From the NCBI RefSeq assembly GCF_008692035.1, contig NZ_VTFG01000001.1:372001-436000 (forward strand): a DNA stretch of 64,000 nt. Reading direction: 5' to 3'. The stretch comes from Pseudomonas marginalis. GTDB lineage: Bacteria > Pseudomonadota > Gammaproteobacteria > Pseudomonadales > Pseudomonadaceae. Of this stretch, positions 27,426 through 36,766 are shown piece after piece; positions within the stretch are counted from its first letter, which is position 1; every line of letters starts with the position of its first letter. The position numbers were made by a program, and so were the translations under genes. Under the pieces are notes generated by a model. The model was not told the DNA's origin, did not search any database, and was given only the letters and a program-made list of their open reading frames with translations.

Positions 27426-30164
27426 ATGGCCAAGTATCGCGCTCAACCTCCCAGTCTGATCTCCGAGCTGCCCCCGGTGGATATTCCGCTGATGCAACCG
27501 CCGATTGCAGGAGATTTGGAGGAGGCCGACGGGGGGATTGGTGTGTCGCATACCCTGAGACCCCTGGTCGTGCATATCGACAGACCAAGCAGTACGCCTG
27601 AAGGAACGTTCTTCGAATTGTTCTGGGGCGGCGGTGATCCGGTCGCGTACAACCTGATCCGCGAGGGCGACCAGAACCTGACGCGCATTCCCTTCACCGT
27701 GCCCTATGACAGTATTCGCGAGCCGTGGGCAGATCCGGTGTACGTCCGGGTTATTCGCAGCAGCGGAAACGAATCCCGAACCCAGCCTTTGCGTTTGAGG
27801 GTCAACCTGCAACATCCGGGTGGACAAGACCCCAATCCCGCCCCCGGAAATCAGGGCTTGGTCTTTGAACTTCCAGACGATGTGAGGCTGGGCGGGGTCA
27901 GTGCCGATCGGGCCAGGCAGGGCGTTGAGGTGGTCGTCCGGCATTGGCTGAACATGGCCGCCTATGACCTGCTTATCCTCGTCTGGGGCTCGGTGCGAAT
28001 CGAGCGGTTGATCCTGCCCGCCGAAGTCGGGCGGGATATCACCTGCATGCTCGACGAGGATGCAATCAAGGAAGCCGGGGACAGCGACTTGCTGCCAGTG
28101 GCCTTCCAGGTTCGCGGACCGACCGGCAACTACCCCGATCCCTGGGCGCCCTGGTCGACCACGGTATTGGTTTCGGTGTACCTGGCAACTGACCGCCTGG
28201 ACGCACCCTGGGTGCAAGTACCCGAGACCGACCGAGAAATCGATCTGGAAATACTCGGCACTCGGGACGCACAAATCGGCCTGACCGTCGGCGGGGCCGA
28301 TGCTCGTGTCTACAGTCATGTTTTTCTGTACTGGAACGGGGTAAGTGCCCAGGGCAGTTCGGTTCATTACTTTGAGGATCGGCCACTGTCAGGCGCCAAG
28401 GGTTACTTTTTCAATATCGGCAACGCCTTGGTCAGTGCGATCGCCCAAGGCAGTGCGGTGGTGTACTACGAGTTGAAAGGCGCTGGCTTGCCTGACAAAC
28501 GCTCGCATAACCGTTATCTCACGGTGATCGGCGAGATTGTCAGATGGCCGGCACCGACCGTAGACCAAGCCCTGGGAGAGGATCTGGACCCAGGCTTGCC
28601 GTTGATTACGATCCGCTTCCCTGTGCAGGCGAGTTGGGTTAGCACAGACAGGGTACAAGTGACCATCCTGGCCAGCGACGCCGGCGGCACCGTCGATTAC
28701 ACGGCAGGACGGCTCGTGGGCCAGGTTACCCCCGGCGATGATATGACGTTCGATGTGCCGGGCACTGAGCTCAAGCGTTTTGACGGGCGTTTTATCGACG
28801 TGTTCTACAGCGTGACACGGGGCAATGAACTGCCTCAGGAATCCCTGCGCCAGCTATATCAGGTGCACCTGCCGAATGAGATGCCTGTTCCCGAATTGAT
28901 CCAAGCCACAGGCTCAGGTGTTTCGGTGACCCTTGCGCCGATGAATGCGCAAAATGGTGCAACGCTGAAAGTCAGTTTTTTGCCGATGTACACCACTGAC
29001 AGCATCAAGGTCACGATGGAAGGGACTGCCGGTGCGGGGTCACCGGTTATTGCGGCGAAGAACGGTTTGACCAGTGGTGTGGTGACGTTTGATATTCCCA
29101 AGACGGCGATTGCGGCGAATATCGGCAATACCCACACGATGTTTACCCTCAAGTACGAGCTCACCCGTGGAAATGTCGTTCGGCCGTCGTCGGTGTTGAC
29201 GGTAACAGTGACCCCGATACCTGCGAGCGAACTGGCGGGAACCGTAGTCCAAATCAATGAGGCCAACCCAGCGACGAAGGTGCTGGATCTATCGACCGGA
29301 ACGGGGAACAGGAGACTGCGGGTCGGCACCTGGCCGTTCATTGCGACCAATTGCCCGGTCTGGATTGAGTTCAAGGGTTTCAAAAGCGGAGGGGTGGTGC
29401 ACAACCTCAAACATTGGAACGGTGGGGGGGCCTATGTGAATACGACCTGGTTCAACCAAGGGTGGTGGGAGAGTCCAATCAGTTATGCGGCCTACTTGAA
29501 AGAGTTAGGGGACAACACGCAACTGACACTGCATTTCAAGGCAGCTTTAGTTCCTGGCGTGACGGAGGCCAATGCCATTGTCTTCCCGCAGGTGACCTAC
29601 ACCGTCAAAAGTGCTCCGCCCCCGTTGGTATTTGATACTTCTCCAGCAACGCTGGCAGGTAAGGTGTATGTGATTCGAGGGTACTCACATGCGCTTCCAT
29701 CCTGGCCTGCCGGAACGACCATGCAACGGCAGGCAACAGGAGGACAGCCGGGTTACTACTATTCATCTTCCAATCCAGCCGCCGCGTTTGTGAATCCCAC
29801 CACAGGTGTTGTCCAGGTGAGCGGAAGAGGTGTTACGACGATAACGGTCCGAGATCAAAAGCAACAAACTGCAAGCTATACATTGACCGTGACCAACGCT
29901 ATTGCGGTTATTCCACTTGCTCGAGATTTTCTTGAGGATGTTCGTAATGCGCTTGCAAGGGAAGGCGCAAGTATGCCGAGCATGGCTCAGTTACGCGAAA
30001 TTTATAATACTTATGGGGCAAGATGGCCATTGGACAGTGATGCTCACTGGTCTAGTGATAGAGCGCCTGGCGATAACAGCTATTATTGTTTGAAATTTTC
30101 CGATGGCAGCCAAAGCGCTGTAGACGGTCGCTTCAGAGGGTCTGCCGTTGGAATAAAGGTATAA
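27426..30164 (+). CDS. Ig-like repeat protein, paralog 6, with BIG2-like and invasin-tail-like modules
   Basis: 912 residues from ATG 27426 (GAGGAA six bases upstream). The signature HPGGQDPNPAPGNQGLVFEL is at about residue 138, followed by units similar to paralogs 1-3 (VDQALGEDLDPGLPLITIRF, then FIDVFYSVTRGNELPQESLR). At about residues 735-820 is a BIG2-like Ig domain (YYSSSNPAAAFVNPTTGVVQ then GVTTITVRD). The C-terminus, SMPSMAQLREIYNTYG then HWSSDRAPGDNSYY-x-LKFSDG, resembles the lectin-like ends of intimin/invasin-type Ig proteins. The last 500 bases are more AT-rich. No signal peptide is visible. It is divergent from the other five. An adhesin-like role is plausible but unproven. Confidence 0.8.
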   Translation: MAKYRAQPPSLISELPPVDIPLMQPPIAGDLEEADGGIGVSHTLRPLVVHIDRPSSTPEGTFFELFWGGGDPVAYNLIREGDQNLTRIPFTVPYDSIREPWADPVYVRVIRSSGNESRTQPLRLRVNLQHPGGQDPNPAPGNQGLVFELPDDVRLGGVSADRARQGVEVVVRHWLNMAAYDLLILVWGSVRIERLILPAEVGRDITCMLDEDAIKEAGDSDLLPVAFQVRGPTGNYPDPWAPWSTTVLVSVYLATDRLDAPWVQVPETDREIDLEILGTRDAQIGLTVGGADARVYSHVFLYWNGVSAQGSSVHYFEDRPLSGAKGYFFNIGNALVSAIAQGSAVVYYELKGAGLPDKRSHNRYLTVIGEIVRWPAPTVDQALGEDLDPGLPLITIRFPVQASWVSTDRVQVTILASDAGGTVDYTAGRLVGQVTPGDDMTFDVPGTELKRFDGRFIDVFYSVTRGNELPQESLRQLYQVHLPNEMPVPELIQATGSGVSVTLAPMNAQNGATLKVSFLPMYTTDSIKVTMEGTAGAGSPVIAAKNGLTSGVVTFDIPKTAIAANIGNTHTMFTLKYELTRGNVVRPSSVLTVTVTPIPASELAGTVVQINEANPATKVLDLSTGTGNRRLRVGTWPFIATNCPVWIEFKGFKSGGVVHNLKHWNGGGAYVNTTWFNQGWWESPISYAAYLKELGDNTQLTLHFKAALVPGVTEANAIVFPQVTYTVKSAPPPLVFDTSPATLAGKVYVIRGYSHALPSWPAGTTMQRQATGGQPGYYYSSSNPAAAFVNPTTGVVQVSGRGVTTITVRDQKQQTASYTLTVTNAIAVIPLARDFLEDVRNALAREGASMPSMAQLREIYNTYGARWPLDSDAHWSSDRAPGDNSYYCLKFSDGSQSAVDGRFRGSAVGIKV

Positions 30165-30187
30165 CGTCTACGAGGTAATACAGTTGA

Positions 30188-30227
30188 AAGGCGAAGCAGG
30201 TTACGTTGAATCAATCTGCTTCACCTT
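30188..30227. terminator. Bidirectional terminator between convergent genes
   Basis: A 15-bp stem with two mismatches: AAGGCGAAGCAGGTT (30188-30202) against AATCTGCTTCACCTT (30213-30227), loop ten bases. It sits midway between the end of paralog 6 and the end of the alpha-E gene. Confidence 0.7.
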
Positions 30228-30266
30228 ATCTGAATCCTAAGCACGACATACAGTCAGCAAGCGCAC

Positions 30267-31217
30267 TCAAACAACCTCCAGGTAAGAACTGTGGATCGCC
30301 CGCGCCACCCCCCGCACCGTTTCGATGAATTCCGTGAGACGGCTATGCAACCCATCCTCCAGAATTTCATCAATCCCCGTATACCGCAGCCGCGCCTCGA
30401 ACTCCGCCGCCAACCGCTGCGCCGTGCGCCCGTAACTGCCAGGCAGGTCGGCGAGGATATGACTCAACTCTTCGATACAGGCATGCAACGAACGCGGCAC
30501 ATCGCTGCGTAGCAACAGCAACTCGGACACCGACCGCGCATTCAGCGCATTCGGATACAGCTCCGTATACGCCTCGAACGACGATAACGCGCGGAGCAGG
30601 GCGCTCCACTGGTAATAGCCGCGTGCCGACAGGTCGCTGACTTCTTCCGACTCTTCGCCGAACATCTCATAGCGTGCATCCAGCAGGCGCAAGGTGTTGT
30701 CCGCGCGTTCGACAAAAGTGCCCAGGCGAATGAACCGATAGGCGTCGTTGCGCATGATGGTGCCCGAGGTGGCGCCGCGGAACAGGTGCGAACGCTGCTT
30801 GACCCAGTCACAGAAGTGGCTGATGCCATGGCGTGCCAGGCCGCCGGCGGCGATGCTGCGCATTTCCAGCCAGGTGGCGTTGAGGTTTTCCCACATGTCG
30901 GCGGTGATGCGCCCGCGTACAGCATGGGCATTGCCCCGCGCGGCGCGCAGGCAATTGTAGATGCTGGCGGGGTTTTCTTCGTCGAGGGCGAAGAAGTGCA
31001 GCATGCGCTCGGCATCCAGGGTTTGATGGCGCTCCAGGTAACTGTCCAGGGTGCCGCTGCTGAGCAACGACATCGCCAGTTCGTCCAGGCCATCGCTACG
31101 CCCGGCCTGGGGCATCAGCGACAGCGAATAACTGACTTCGAGCATGCGCGCCAGGTTCTCGGCGCGTTCCAGGTAACGGGACATCCAATACAGATCTGCG
31201 GCGGTTCTACTCAACAT
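30267..31217 (-). CDS. Alpha-E domain protein (DUF403)
   Basis: 316 residues, helical. It begins LSRTAADLYWMSRYLERAEN, the typical N-terminus of the alpha-E family, and has RNDAYRFIRLGTFVERADNT and the end VRGVARAIHSSYLEVV. The family always occurs next to circularly permuted ATP-grasp proteins; here the upstream gene ends two bases before this ATG. The pair is widespread and linked to an undefined peptide or amide synthesis or modification; a transglutaminase-like partner is usual but is not present in this window. Confidence 0.9.
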   Translation of the reverse strand: MLSRTAADLYWMSRYLERAENLARMLEVSYSLSLMPQAGRSDGLDELAMSLLSSGTLDSYLERHQTLDAERMLHFFALDEENPASIYNCLRAARGNAHAVRGRITADMWENLNATWLEMRSIAAGGLARHGISHFCDWVKQRSHLFRGATSGTIMRNDAYRFIRLGTFVERADNTLRLLDARYEMFGEESEEVSDLSARGYYQWSALLRALSSFEAYTELYPNALNARSVSELLLLRSDVPRSLHACIEELSHILADLPGSYGRTAQRLAAEFEARLRYTGIDEILEDGLHSRLTEFIETVRGVARAIHSSYLEVV

Positions 31218-31219
31218 AC

Positions 31220-32629
31220 TCAGCCCTCCACCACCCAGGTGTCCTTGGTTCCACCGCCTTGCGACGAGTTGACGATCAACGAGCCCTCACGCAATGCCAC
31301 CCGCGTCAGGCCTCCCGGCACCAGGCGGGTTTCCTTGCCCGAGAGCACAAAGGGCCGCAGGTCGATATGCCGGGGCGCGATGCCGTTTTCGACAAAGGTC
31401 GGGCAGGTGGACAGGCTCAGGGTCGGTTGGGCGATATACGCATGGGGGCGGGCCTTGATGCGTTGGCGGAAATCTTCGATCTCGGCCGCCGTGGCCGCTG
31501 GGCCGACCAGCATGCCGTAGCCGCCGGAGCCCTGGGTTTCCTTGACCACCAGTTCGGCCAGGTTGGCCAGCACGTGGGACAGTTCATCGGGCTTGCGGCA
31601 CTGGAAGGTCGGCACGTTTTGCAGGATCGGCTCTTCATCCAGGTAAAACTTGATCATCGCCGGCACATAGGGATAGATCGATTTGTCGTCCGCCACGCCG
31701 GTGCCGATGGCATTGGCCAGCACCACATTGCCGGCGCAGTAGGCCGCGACCAGCCCTGGCACGCCGAGCATCGATTCGGGATTGAACGCCTGCGGGTCGA
31801 GGAACGCGTCGTCGATACGCCGGTAGATCACGTCCACCGCCTTGGGCCCGTCGGTGGTGCGCATGAACACCTTGAGGTCGTGCACGAACAGGTCGGCGCC
31901 TTCCACCAGTTCCACGCCCATTTCCCGGGCCAGGAACGCATGTTCGAAGAACGCGCTGTTGAAGCGCCCGGGCGTCAGCACCACCACGTTGGGGTTGTCC
32001 AGGCGGCTGGCGCTTTTCAGGGTCTTGAGCAGCAGGTTGGGGTAGTGGTCCACCGGCGCGATGCGCTGCTTGGCGAACACTTCGGGGAACAGGCGCATCA
32101 TCATCTTGCGGTCTTCGAGCATATAGCTCACGCCGCTGGGGGTGCGCAGGTTGTCTTCGAGCACATAGTAGGTACCGTCGCCGTCGCGTACCAGGTCCAC
32201 CCCCGAGATGTGGGAATAAATATCGCGGTGCAGGTCCAGGCCGACCATGGCCTTCTGGTAACCCTCGTTGCCCAGCACCTGGTCGGCCGGAATGATCCCG
32301 GCCTTGATGATGCGCTGGTCGTGGTAGATGTCGGCGAGGAACATGTTCAGCGCATTGACCCGCTGGATACAGCCGCGCTCGATCACGCTCCACTCACTGG
32401 CGGGGATGCTGCGGGGGATGATGTCGAAGGGGATCAGGCGCTCGGTGTCCTGCTCGTCGCCATAGAGGGTGAAGGTGATTCCCGCGCGATGGAACAGCAA
32501 ATCGGCTTCGCGGCGACGCTGGGCCAGCAATTCCGGCGGCGTGTTGGCCAGCCAGCGGGAGAAGTCCTGATAGTGCGCACGGCACACGCCGTTTGCGTCA
32601 TTCATTTCATCGAAGAAAGATCGAGCCAT
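31220..32629 (-). CDS. Circularly permuted type 2 ATP-grasp protein (DUF404/407)
   Basis: 469 residues. Conserved elements: FDIIPRSIPASEWSVIERGC, YQKAMVGLDLHRDIYSHISG, TYYVLEDNLRTPSGVSYMLE, DVIYRRIDDAFLDPQ and the C-terminal STCPTFVENGIAPRHIDLRP. These identify the permuted ATP-grasp family, expected to ligate a carboxylate to an amine at ATP cost. AAGG lies seven bases before ATG 32629. It is co-transcribed with the alpha-E gene. Product of the reaction is not known. Confidence 0.9.
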   Translation of the reverse strand: MARSFFDEMNDANGVCRAHYQDFSRWLANTPPELLAQRRREADLLFHRAGITFTLYGDEQDTERLIPFDIIPRSIPASEWSVIERGCIQRVNALNMFLADIYHDQRIIKAGIIPADQVLGNEGYQKAMVGLDLHRDIYSHISGVDLVRDGDGTYYVLEDNLRTPSGVSYMLEDRKMMMRLFPEVFAKQRIAPVDHYPNLLLKTLKSASRLDNPNVVVLTPGRFNSAFFEHAFLAREMGVELVEGADLFVHDLKVFMRTTDGPKAVDVIYRRIDDAFLDPQAFNPESMLGVPGLVAAYCAGNVVLANAIGTGVADDKSIYPYVPAMIKFYLDEEPILQNVPTFQCRKPDELSHVLANLAELVVKETQGSGGYGMLVGPAATAAEIEDFRQRIKARPHAYIAQPTLSLSTCPTFVENGIAPRHIDLRPFVLSGKETRLVPGGLTRVALREGSLIVNSSQGGGTKDTWVVEG

Positions 32630-32848
32630 TCCAGTACCTTGTCAGTGCCGAGGGACGCATGGGGTGGCACTGCCGCTTTAAAAAACGCATTTTTTATGAG
32701 CCCGTGGCTGATGGTGCCACCGGGCCTGGTCCTTACTTTCTTATGGGGTCGGCTCTGGGTCGGGGGGTAACGAATGTTCCTGTATTCGGGCAGATGAATG
32801 GATAAAGCAATGCGTGTGCCGGAATGGGCATCCCGCGCTGATTTCCCT

Positions 32849-32889
32849 TTGTGGTGAGCCCGCTCACCACAACAAGCTCGCTCGCCACA
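32849..32889. repeat. Short REP-type inverted repeat
   Basis: GTGGTGAG (32851-32858) and CTCACCAC (32863-32870) are perfect arms around CCCG, followed by a further degenerate unit ending CTCGCCACA. It belongs to the same family as the repeats at 853 and 47358. The remaining part of the gap 32630-33023 shows no gene. Confidence 0.6.
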
Positions 32890-33023
32890 GAAAAAAGGCC
32901 GGCCATGACAAGGCTGCTCACCATAAGGGAGCGGCTTTCGCACCGTGATGGTGCAACAACAAACTTGAACTTCGCCACGGCCCGATTCTTCTAAGGGGTT
33001 TGAGCCCAGCAGGGAGCACGGAT

Positions 33024-33569
33024 GTGCCCAGAATCATTTCACCCGACACCCCGGAAGCGAACCTGGCCGACCACAGCGAGCACAACGCCAAGATCTTCGG
33101 CTCGCCCAAGGACCGCCTGGACTTCTACCGTCGCGAAATCCAATACGAAACCACCATCCTCGCCAACCGCACCGATGCCTACCTGACGGCGCAGTCGTTC
33201 CTGGTGATTGCCTTTGTCTCCGGCATGGGCAACCTCAACCCCGAGTGGGGCAAGTTGTTCACCCTGGTGGTGCCGGTGTTCCTGACGCTGCTCGGCATAC
33301 TCAGTTCCCTGAATGCCTGGCCGGGGATCCGCGCCGCGTACGAAATCATCGATCACTGGCACTACAAGCAGAGCGAACTGCTGCGCAGCGAGCCGGTGAT
33401 GGGCATGGCCTACGATGAGTCGCCGCTGTTTTCCGAAATGGAGTCCTCCCATAAGGGCTATCGCAAGTCGCTGCTGTTCTCCATGCGTGCGCCGTGGCTG
33501 TTCATGGTGTTCTGGGTGTTGCTGGGGGCGTACGCGTTTTATATCCAGGTGGATAACCCGGGCTCTTAA
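33024..33569 (+). CDS. Small integral membrane protein of unknown function
   Basis: 181 residues from GTG 33024, chosen because AGGGAG lies seven bases upstream; a TTG at 33000 is the alternative. The soluble N-terminus contains RLDFYRREIQYETTILANRT. Membrane segments fall at about residues 57-75 (AQSFLVIAFVSGMGN), 82-100 (LFTLVVPVFLTLLGILSSLN) and near the C-terminus (PWLFMVFWVLLGAYAFYIQV). No enzyme motif is visible. It is followed by two small acidic proteins on the same strand. Confidence 0.7.
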   Translation: MPRIISPDTPEANLADHSEHNAKIFGSPKDRLDFYRREIQYETTILANRTDAYLTAQSFLVIAFVSGMGNLNPEWGKLFTLVVPVFLTLLGILSSLNAWPGIRAAYEIIDHWHYKQSELLRSEPVMGMAYDESPLFSEMESSHKGYRKSLLFSMRAPWLFMVFWVLLGAYAFYIQVDNPGS

Positions 33570-33641
33570 GCAGTTGGAACTTCAGCGGCCGGCACGGGAC
33601 CTTACCTTTACGCAGTCTGCGTTTTTCAAACGAGGTGAGCC

Positions 33642-33854
33642 ATGAGCACAGACAAAGACCCCCAGACCAGCAACCGTAACGACCCGGCAATCGACGGCGG
33701 CGAACCGGCCCCAGGCACGGCGGCCGATGCACCGAAAGACCCGAAACCCGCCGCCGACCCCAAGGCCAAGGAAAACGACTACAGTCCAGACTTCAAGCCT
33801 GAGCGCGAGCCCAAGCCTGAAACCGATGCCGATATCGACACCCAGGGCGGTTAG
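33642..33854 (+). CDS. Small disordered Pro/Asp/Lys-rich protein
   Basis: 70 residues with GAGGTG six bases before the ATG. Composition is almost entirely P, D, K, E, A and G (PKDPKPAADPKAKENDYSPD), so it is predicted to be disordered and acidic. No hydrophobic segment. It lies eleven bases upstream of a second small acidic gene. Function unknown. Confidence 0.65.
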   Translation: MSTDKDPQTSNRNDPAIDGGEPAPGTAADAPKDPKPAADPKAKENDYSPDFKPEREPKPETDADIDTQGG

Positions 33855-33865
33855 AGGAGACGATC

Positions 33866-34000
33866 ATGTCCAAAGAACTGGAAGAAGAACTCAACGATCC
33901 GGGCAATGAAGACCCGGGTTCCCTGATGGATGATGCAGAAGTACCGCTCAATGATCTGGATGACGCGGCGGATGTGGGCAATACCGAAAAGCCCGATTAA
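33866..34000 (+). CDS. Very small acidic protein (44 aa)
   Basis: ATG 33866 is preceded by GAGGAGA with five bases spacing, a strong ribosome-binding site, which supports a real gene despite its size. The product starts SKELEEELNDPGNEDPGSLM and is strongly acidic throughout, ending NTEKPD. It is probably translated together with the preceding 70-residue gene. Function unknown. Confidence 0.6.
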   Translation: MSKELEEELNDPGNEDPGSLMDDAEVPLNDLDDAADVGNTEKPD

Positions 34001-34195
34001 TCCCGGCCCTGTAGCTGTCGAGCCCTGGCAAGGCAGCTGCGGGTATGAACAATGTCTCGGCCGTTGAAGCAAACGGTAACGACTGAAGCTGGAACACTCT
34101 CGTCAGCCAAGCACACACACCTCAGACAGCATCGCAGGAAGACAGCTGCGCGGCTGGGGAACATTTCCCTCACTCCCTACCGATCTTGGCCGATT

Positions 34196-35497
34196 ATGAC
34201 TTTTTCCACCACTACCGCCGCCGCCCGCCCCATAAACACTGCGCCGATAAGTGCCAATTCTTGGGAGGATTCCGAGGACACCTTTGTCATTAAAAATGCC
34301 AGGGAAAAATTCAACGAGAGCCTGGTGAAGGACTTGAACAGCGGCAAAATGCCGCCTGACGTCAACAACCTCCTCGAGGCCGTGCTGTCGCCAGGCCAGG
34401 CAGGCCTGCCCAACGTGCAAGTCAGGACCTTCGCCGTGGATGGTGTTCAAGCCAAGGACATCATATTCATTCAACGGGTACCGCTTGTACCTGATGGGCC
34501 TGACATCGTGCTTTATGTTCCGGAGAAAGACGGCAGTTCATACCAGTCTTTCAATACTGTCGAAGACATGAACGCCTGGTTGCAAACACGCGCTGACGAC
34601 CCCAGGCTACTCAAGGCATTTACCCGGCACTTTGCGCGGGACAGCGCTCCCGAAAAACAAGCCCATGTCGCCGATACACTGATTCGATTCAGAAACCATG
34701 ACATCAATGCCGTCGTCGGGCCTTATGCCAACGAAGGTGACGATATATTTGTCCGACTGGACAAGGGGCCGTCCGCACCGCCCGCTGCGGTCAACGGTTT
34801 GACAAGGCTTGAGGAAGAACAGATATCCCCCGAAGGGCGGGTGCTTTATTCAGGACTGCGACCGGATGGTACAAAAGTACTCTTTGAATATGACGCCTAC
34901 GGAAACCTTCAAGGTGGAGATAAAAAGGGCAATTTCTATTTTGTTAAAAACGGCTTGAACAGCCCCAGGCCGCTGGTGCCGATGACGGAAAGTGCATTCA
35001 AGCAAACGGTTCGGAACGAAGCGCTCGACAATATCGGTGCAAACGATACGCGGGGGCTCTACGAAGAACTGTTGAGGCACCTTGAACATCCCTCCGCCGG
35101 CATCGCCGATGCCCTGCAGGCGTTCGGGGTGAATAAGAACGCCGCCGATGCCACAGAGCGGTACCTGGACAATCCCTTCAGCGCGCTGCTGGTTGATTTG
35201 AATACCCGCAACCAGATCGGCAAGGTATTCGGCGTTGACAAGCAAACCATGGACTCGGCATTGAAAGGGGTCGGCGATTTGGCGCAACGGTTCGTTCCTG
35301 TTTATGGACAGGCGAGGAGCTTGGGATCGTTACTTGCCAAAGCGATCAGGAATGAGCCTCTCAGTGTTCAGGAGACACGGGACCTTGCTGATAACCTGGC
35401 GTTGAAACCCGACAGCCCGGCATTAAAGAACCTGCCTGCAGCGCAGACGCCTGGCAAGCCCTCCGTCGCCATGCCGGTGCAAATGAACGCCCATTAA
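34196..35497 (+). CDS. Orphan protein resembling part of Pseudomonas dermonecrotic-toxin-like (DUF6543) proteins
   Basis: About 433 residues from ATG 34196; no good ribosome-binding site is visible, and an in-frame ATG at 34052 would give 481. The segment VLYVPEKDGSSYQSFNTVED followed by LQTRADDPRLLKAFTRHFA resembles a stretch found in the very large DUF6543 proteins of pseudomonads. The C-terminal part (YLDNPFSALLVDLNTRNQIG) is not recognised. There is no signal peptide. It could be a shortened relative of a secreted toxin or effector; this is an inference from partial resemblance. Confidence 0.6.
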   Translation: MTFSTTTAAARPINTAPISANSWEDSEDTFVIKNAREKFNESLVKDLNSGKMPPDVNNLLEAVLSPGQAGLPNVQVRTFAVDGVQAKDIIFIQRVPLVPDGPDIVLYVPEKDGSSYQSFNTVEDMNAWLQTRADDPRLLKAFTRHFARDSAPEKQAHVADTLIRFRNHDINAVVGPYANEGDDIFVRLDKGPSAPPAAVNGLTRLEEEQISPEGRVLYSGLRPDGTKVLFEYDAYGNLQGGDKKGNFYFVKNGLNSPRPLVPMTESAFKQTVRNEALDNIGANDTRGLYEELLRHLEHPSAGIADALQAFGVNKNAADATERYLDNPFSALLVDLNTRNQIGKVFGVDKQTMDSALKGVGDLAQRFVPVYGQARSLGSLLAKAIRNEPLSVQETRDLADNLALKPDSPALKNLPAAQTPGKPSVAMPVQMNAH

Positions 35498-35515
35498 TCT
35501 GCCCCCCGCTGGATC

Positions 35516-36757
35516 TCACCGCTCCAATAACAAGCGCTCCAGTGCTGTCGCGGGTAATGGCCGACTGAACAGATAGCCCTGGATCTGATCACAACCGGCC
35601 TCTTTCAAAAACGCCAGTTGCGCCTGGGTTTCCACGCCCTCGGCCACCACCCGCAGGCTCAGGCTGTGGGCCAGCTCGATAATGGTGCGGGTGATCGCGG
35701 CGTCCTGGGGGTTACTGGTGACCTCGCGGATAAACGCAATATCGATCTTCAGCGTGTCGATGGGAAAGCGTCGCAGGTAGGCCAGGCTGGAATAACCGGT
35801 GCCGAAGTCGTCGATGGAGATCTTCACGCCCATGGCGCGCAGGCGTTGCAGGCTGGCGATGGTGTGCTGGGTATTCTCCATCAGCGAGCCTTCGGTCAGT
35901 TCCACTTCCAGCCAATGGGGTTCGACGCCGGTCTCAGTGAGAATGCGCGCGATATCGGCAATCAGGTCGCCCTCGATCAACTGATGGCCGGAGACGTTCA
36001 CCGACACCTCGACGGCGCCAATCGCGCTGCGCTGCCACATCGCAATCTGCTGGCATACGCTGCGGATCACCCAGCTTCCCACCTCCACGATCAAACCCAG
36101 GCTTTCCAGGACGGGCACGAACACCGCCGGCGATACCGCGCCGTAGCCTGGGCGCTCCCAACGCAGCAGTGCCTCCAGGGCGCAGATCTGCCCGTCGGCC
36201 AACGCGACTTTTGGCTGGTAGTGCAGGGTGAACTCATCGTGCTTCACGGCCTGGCGCAGGGCGTTTTCCAGGTCCTGGCGGGCCAGGTCGTGCACGTTCA
36301 TGCGCGTGCTGTCACCGGCATGTTGGCGCAGTTGCTGTTCAAGCAACTGGCTATGGCGCTTGAGTTGATCGCCGTGGCTCTTGAGCCGCAGCAGGTTGCG
36401 CACCCGCAGCCACAGCTCGACCCGTTCCACCGGCTTGCTGATGAACTCTTCAGCACCGGTTTCCAGGCCACTGACCCGCGCACTCGACTCGCTGAGGGCC
36501 GACAGCATGATGATCGGAATGCTCGCCGTGGCTGCGTCGCCCTTGAGCTGGCTGGCCACTTCGTAGCCGTCCATGCCTGGCATCATGATGTCCAGCAGGA
36601 TCAGGTCTGGTGGTTGCTTGGCCACCAGTTGCAAGGCTTCCTCGCCGCTGCCTGCACTCAGGGTCCGGTAGCCCTCGTGTTGCAACAGGGTTTCCAGCAG
36701 CTTGCGAACCTGGGGTTCGTCATCAACGATCAACAGCGTTGCGGGTTGGCTGGCCAT
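35516..36757 (-). CDS. Response regulator with EAL c-di-GMP phosphodiesterase output
   Basis: 413 residues. Residues 1-125 are a receiver ([14 protein letters not shown], phospho-Asp in [13 protein letters not shown], Lys in FISKPVE). A short coiled coil links to an EAL domain with the key motifs intact: [47 protein letters not shown] and VAEGVET. It should hydrolyse c-di-GMP when phosphorylated. It starts nine bases after the CheY-like gene, in the same operon as the histidine kinase, which likely phosphorylates both. Confidence 0.93.
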   Translation of the reverse strand: MASQPATLLIVDDEPQVRKLLETLLQHEGYRTLSAGSGEEALQLVAKQPPDLILLDIMMPGMDGYEVASQLKGDAATASIPIIMLSALSESSARVSGLETGAEEFISKPVERVELWLRVRNLLRLKSHGDQLKRHSQLLEQQLRQHAGDSTRMNVHDLARQDLENALRQAVKHDEFTLHYQPKVALADGQICALEALLRWERPGYGAVSPAVFVPVLESLGLIVEVGSWVIRSVCQQIAMWQRSAIGAVEVSVNVSGHQLIEGDLIADIARILTETGVEPHWLEVELTEGSLMENTQHTIASLQRLRAMGVKISIDDFGTGYSSLAYLRRFPIDTLKIDIAFIREVTSNPQDAAITRTIIELAHSLSLRVVAEGVETQAQLAFLKEAGCDQIQGYLFSRPLPATALERLLLER

Positions 36758-36766
36758 GGAGAGGAC

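Noticed and set aside
18097..30164. Export of the Ig-like proteins by the AprDEF type I system
   Set aside because: None of the six has RTX repeats or a hydrophobic type I C-terminal signal such as the DIVA tail of AprA; their C-termini end in charged or Pro-rich residues.
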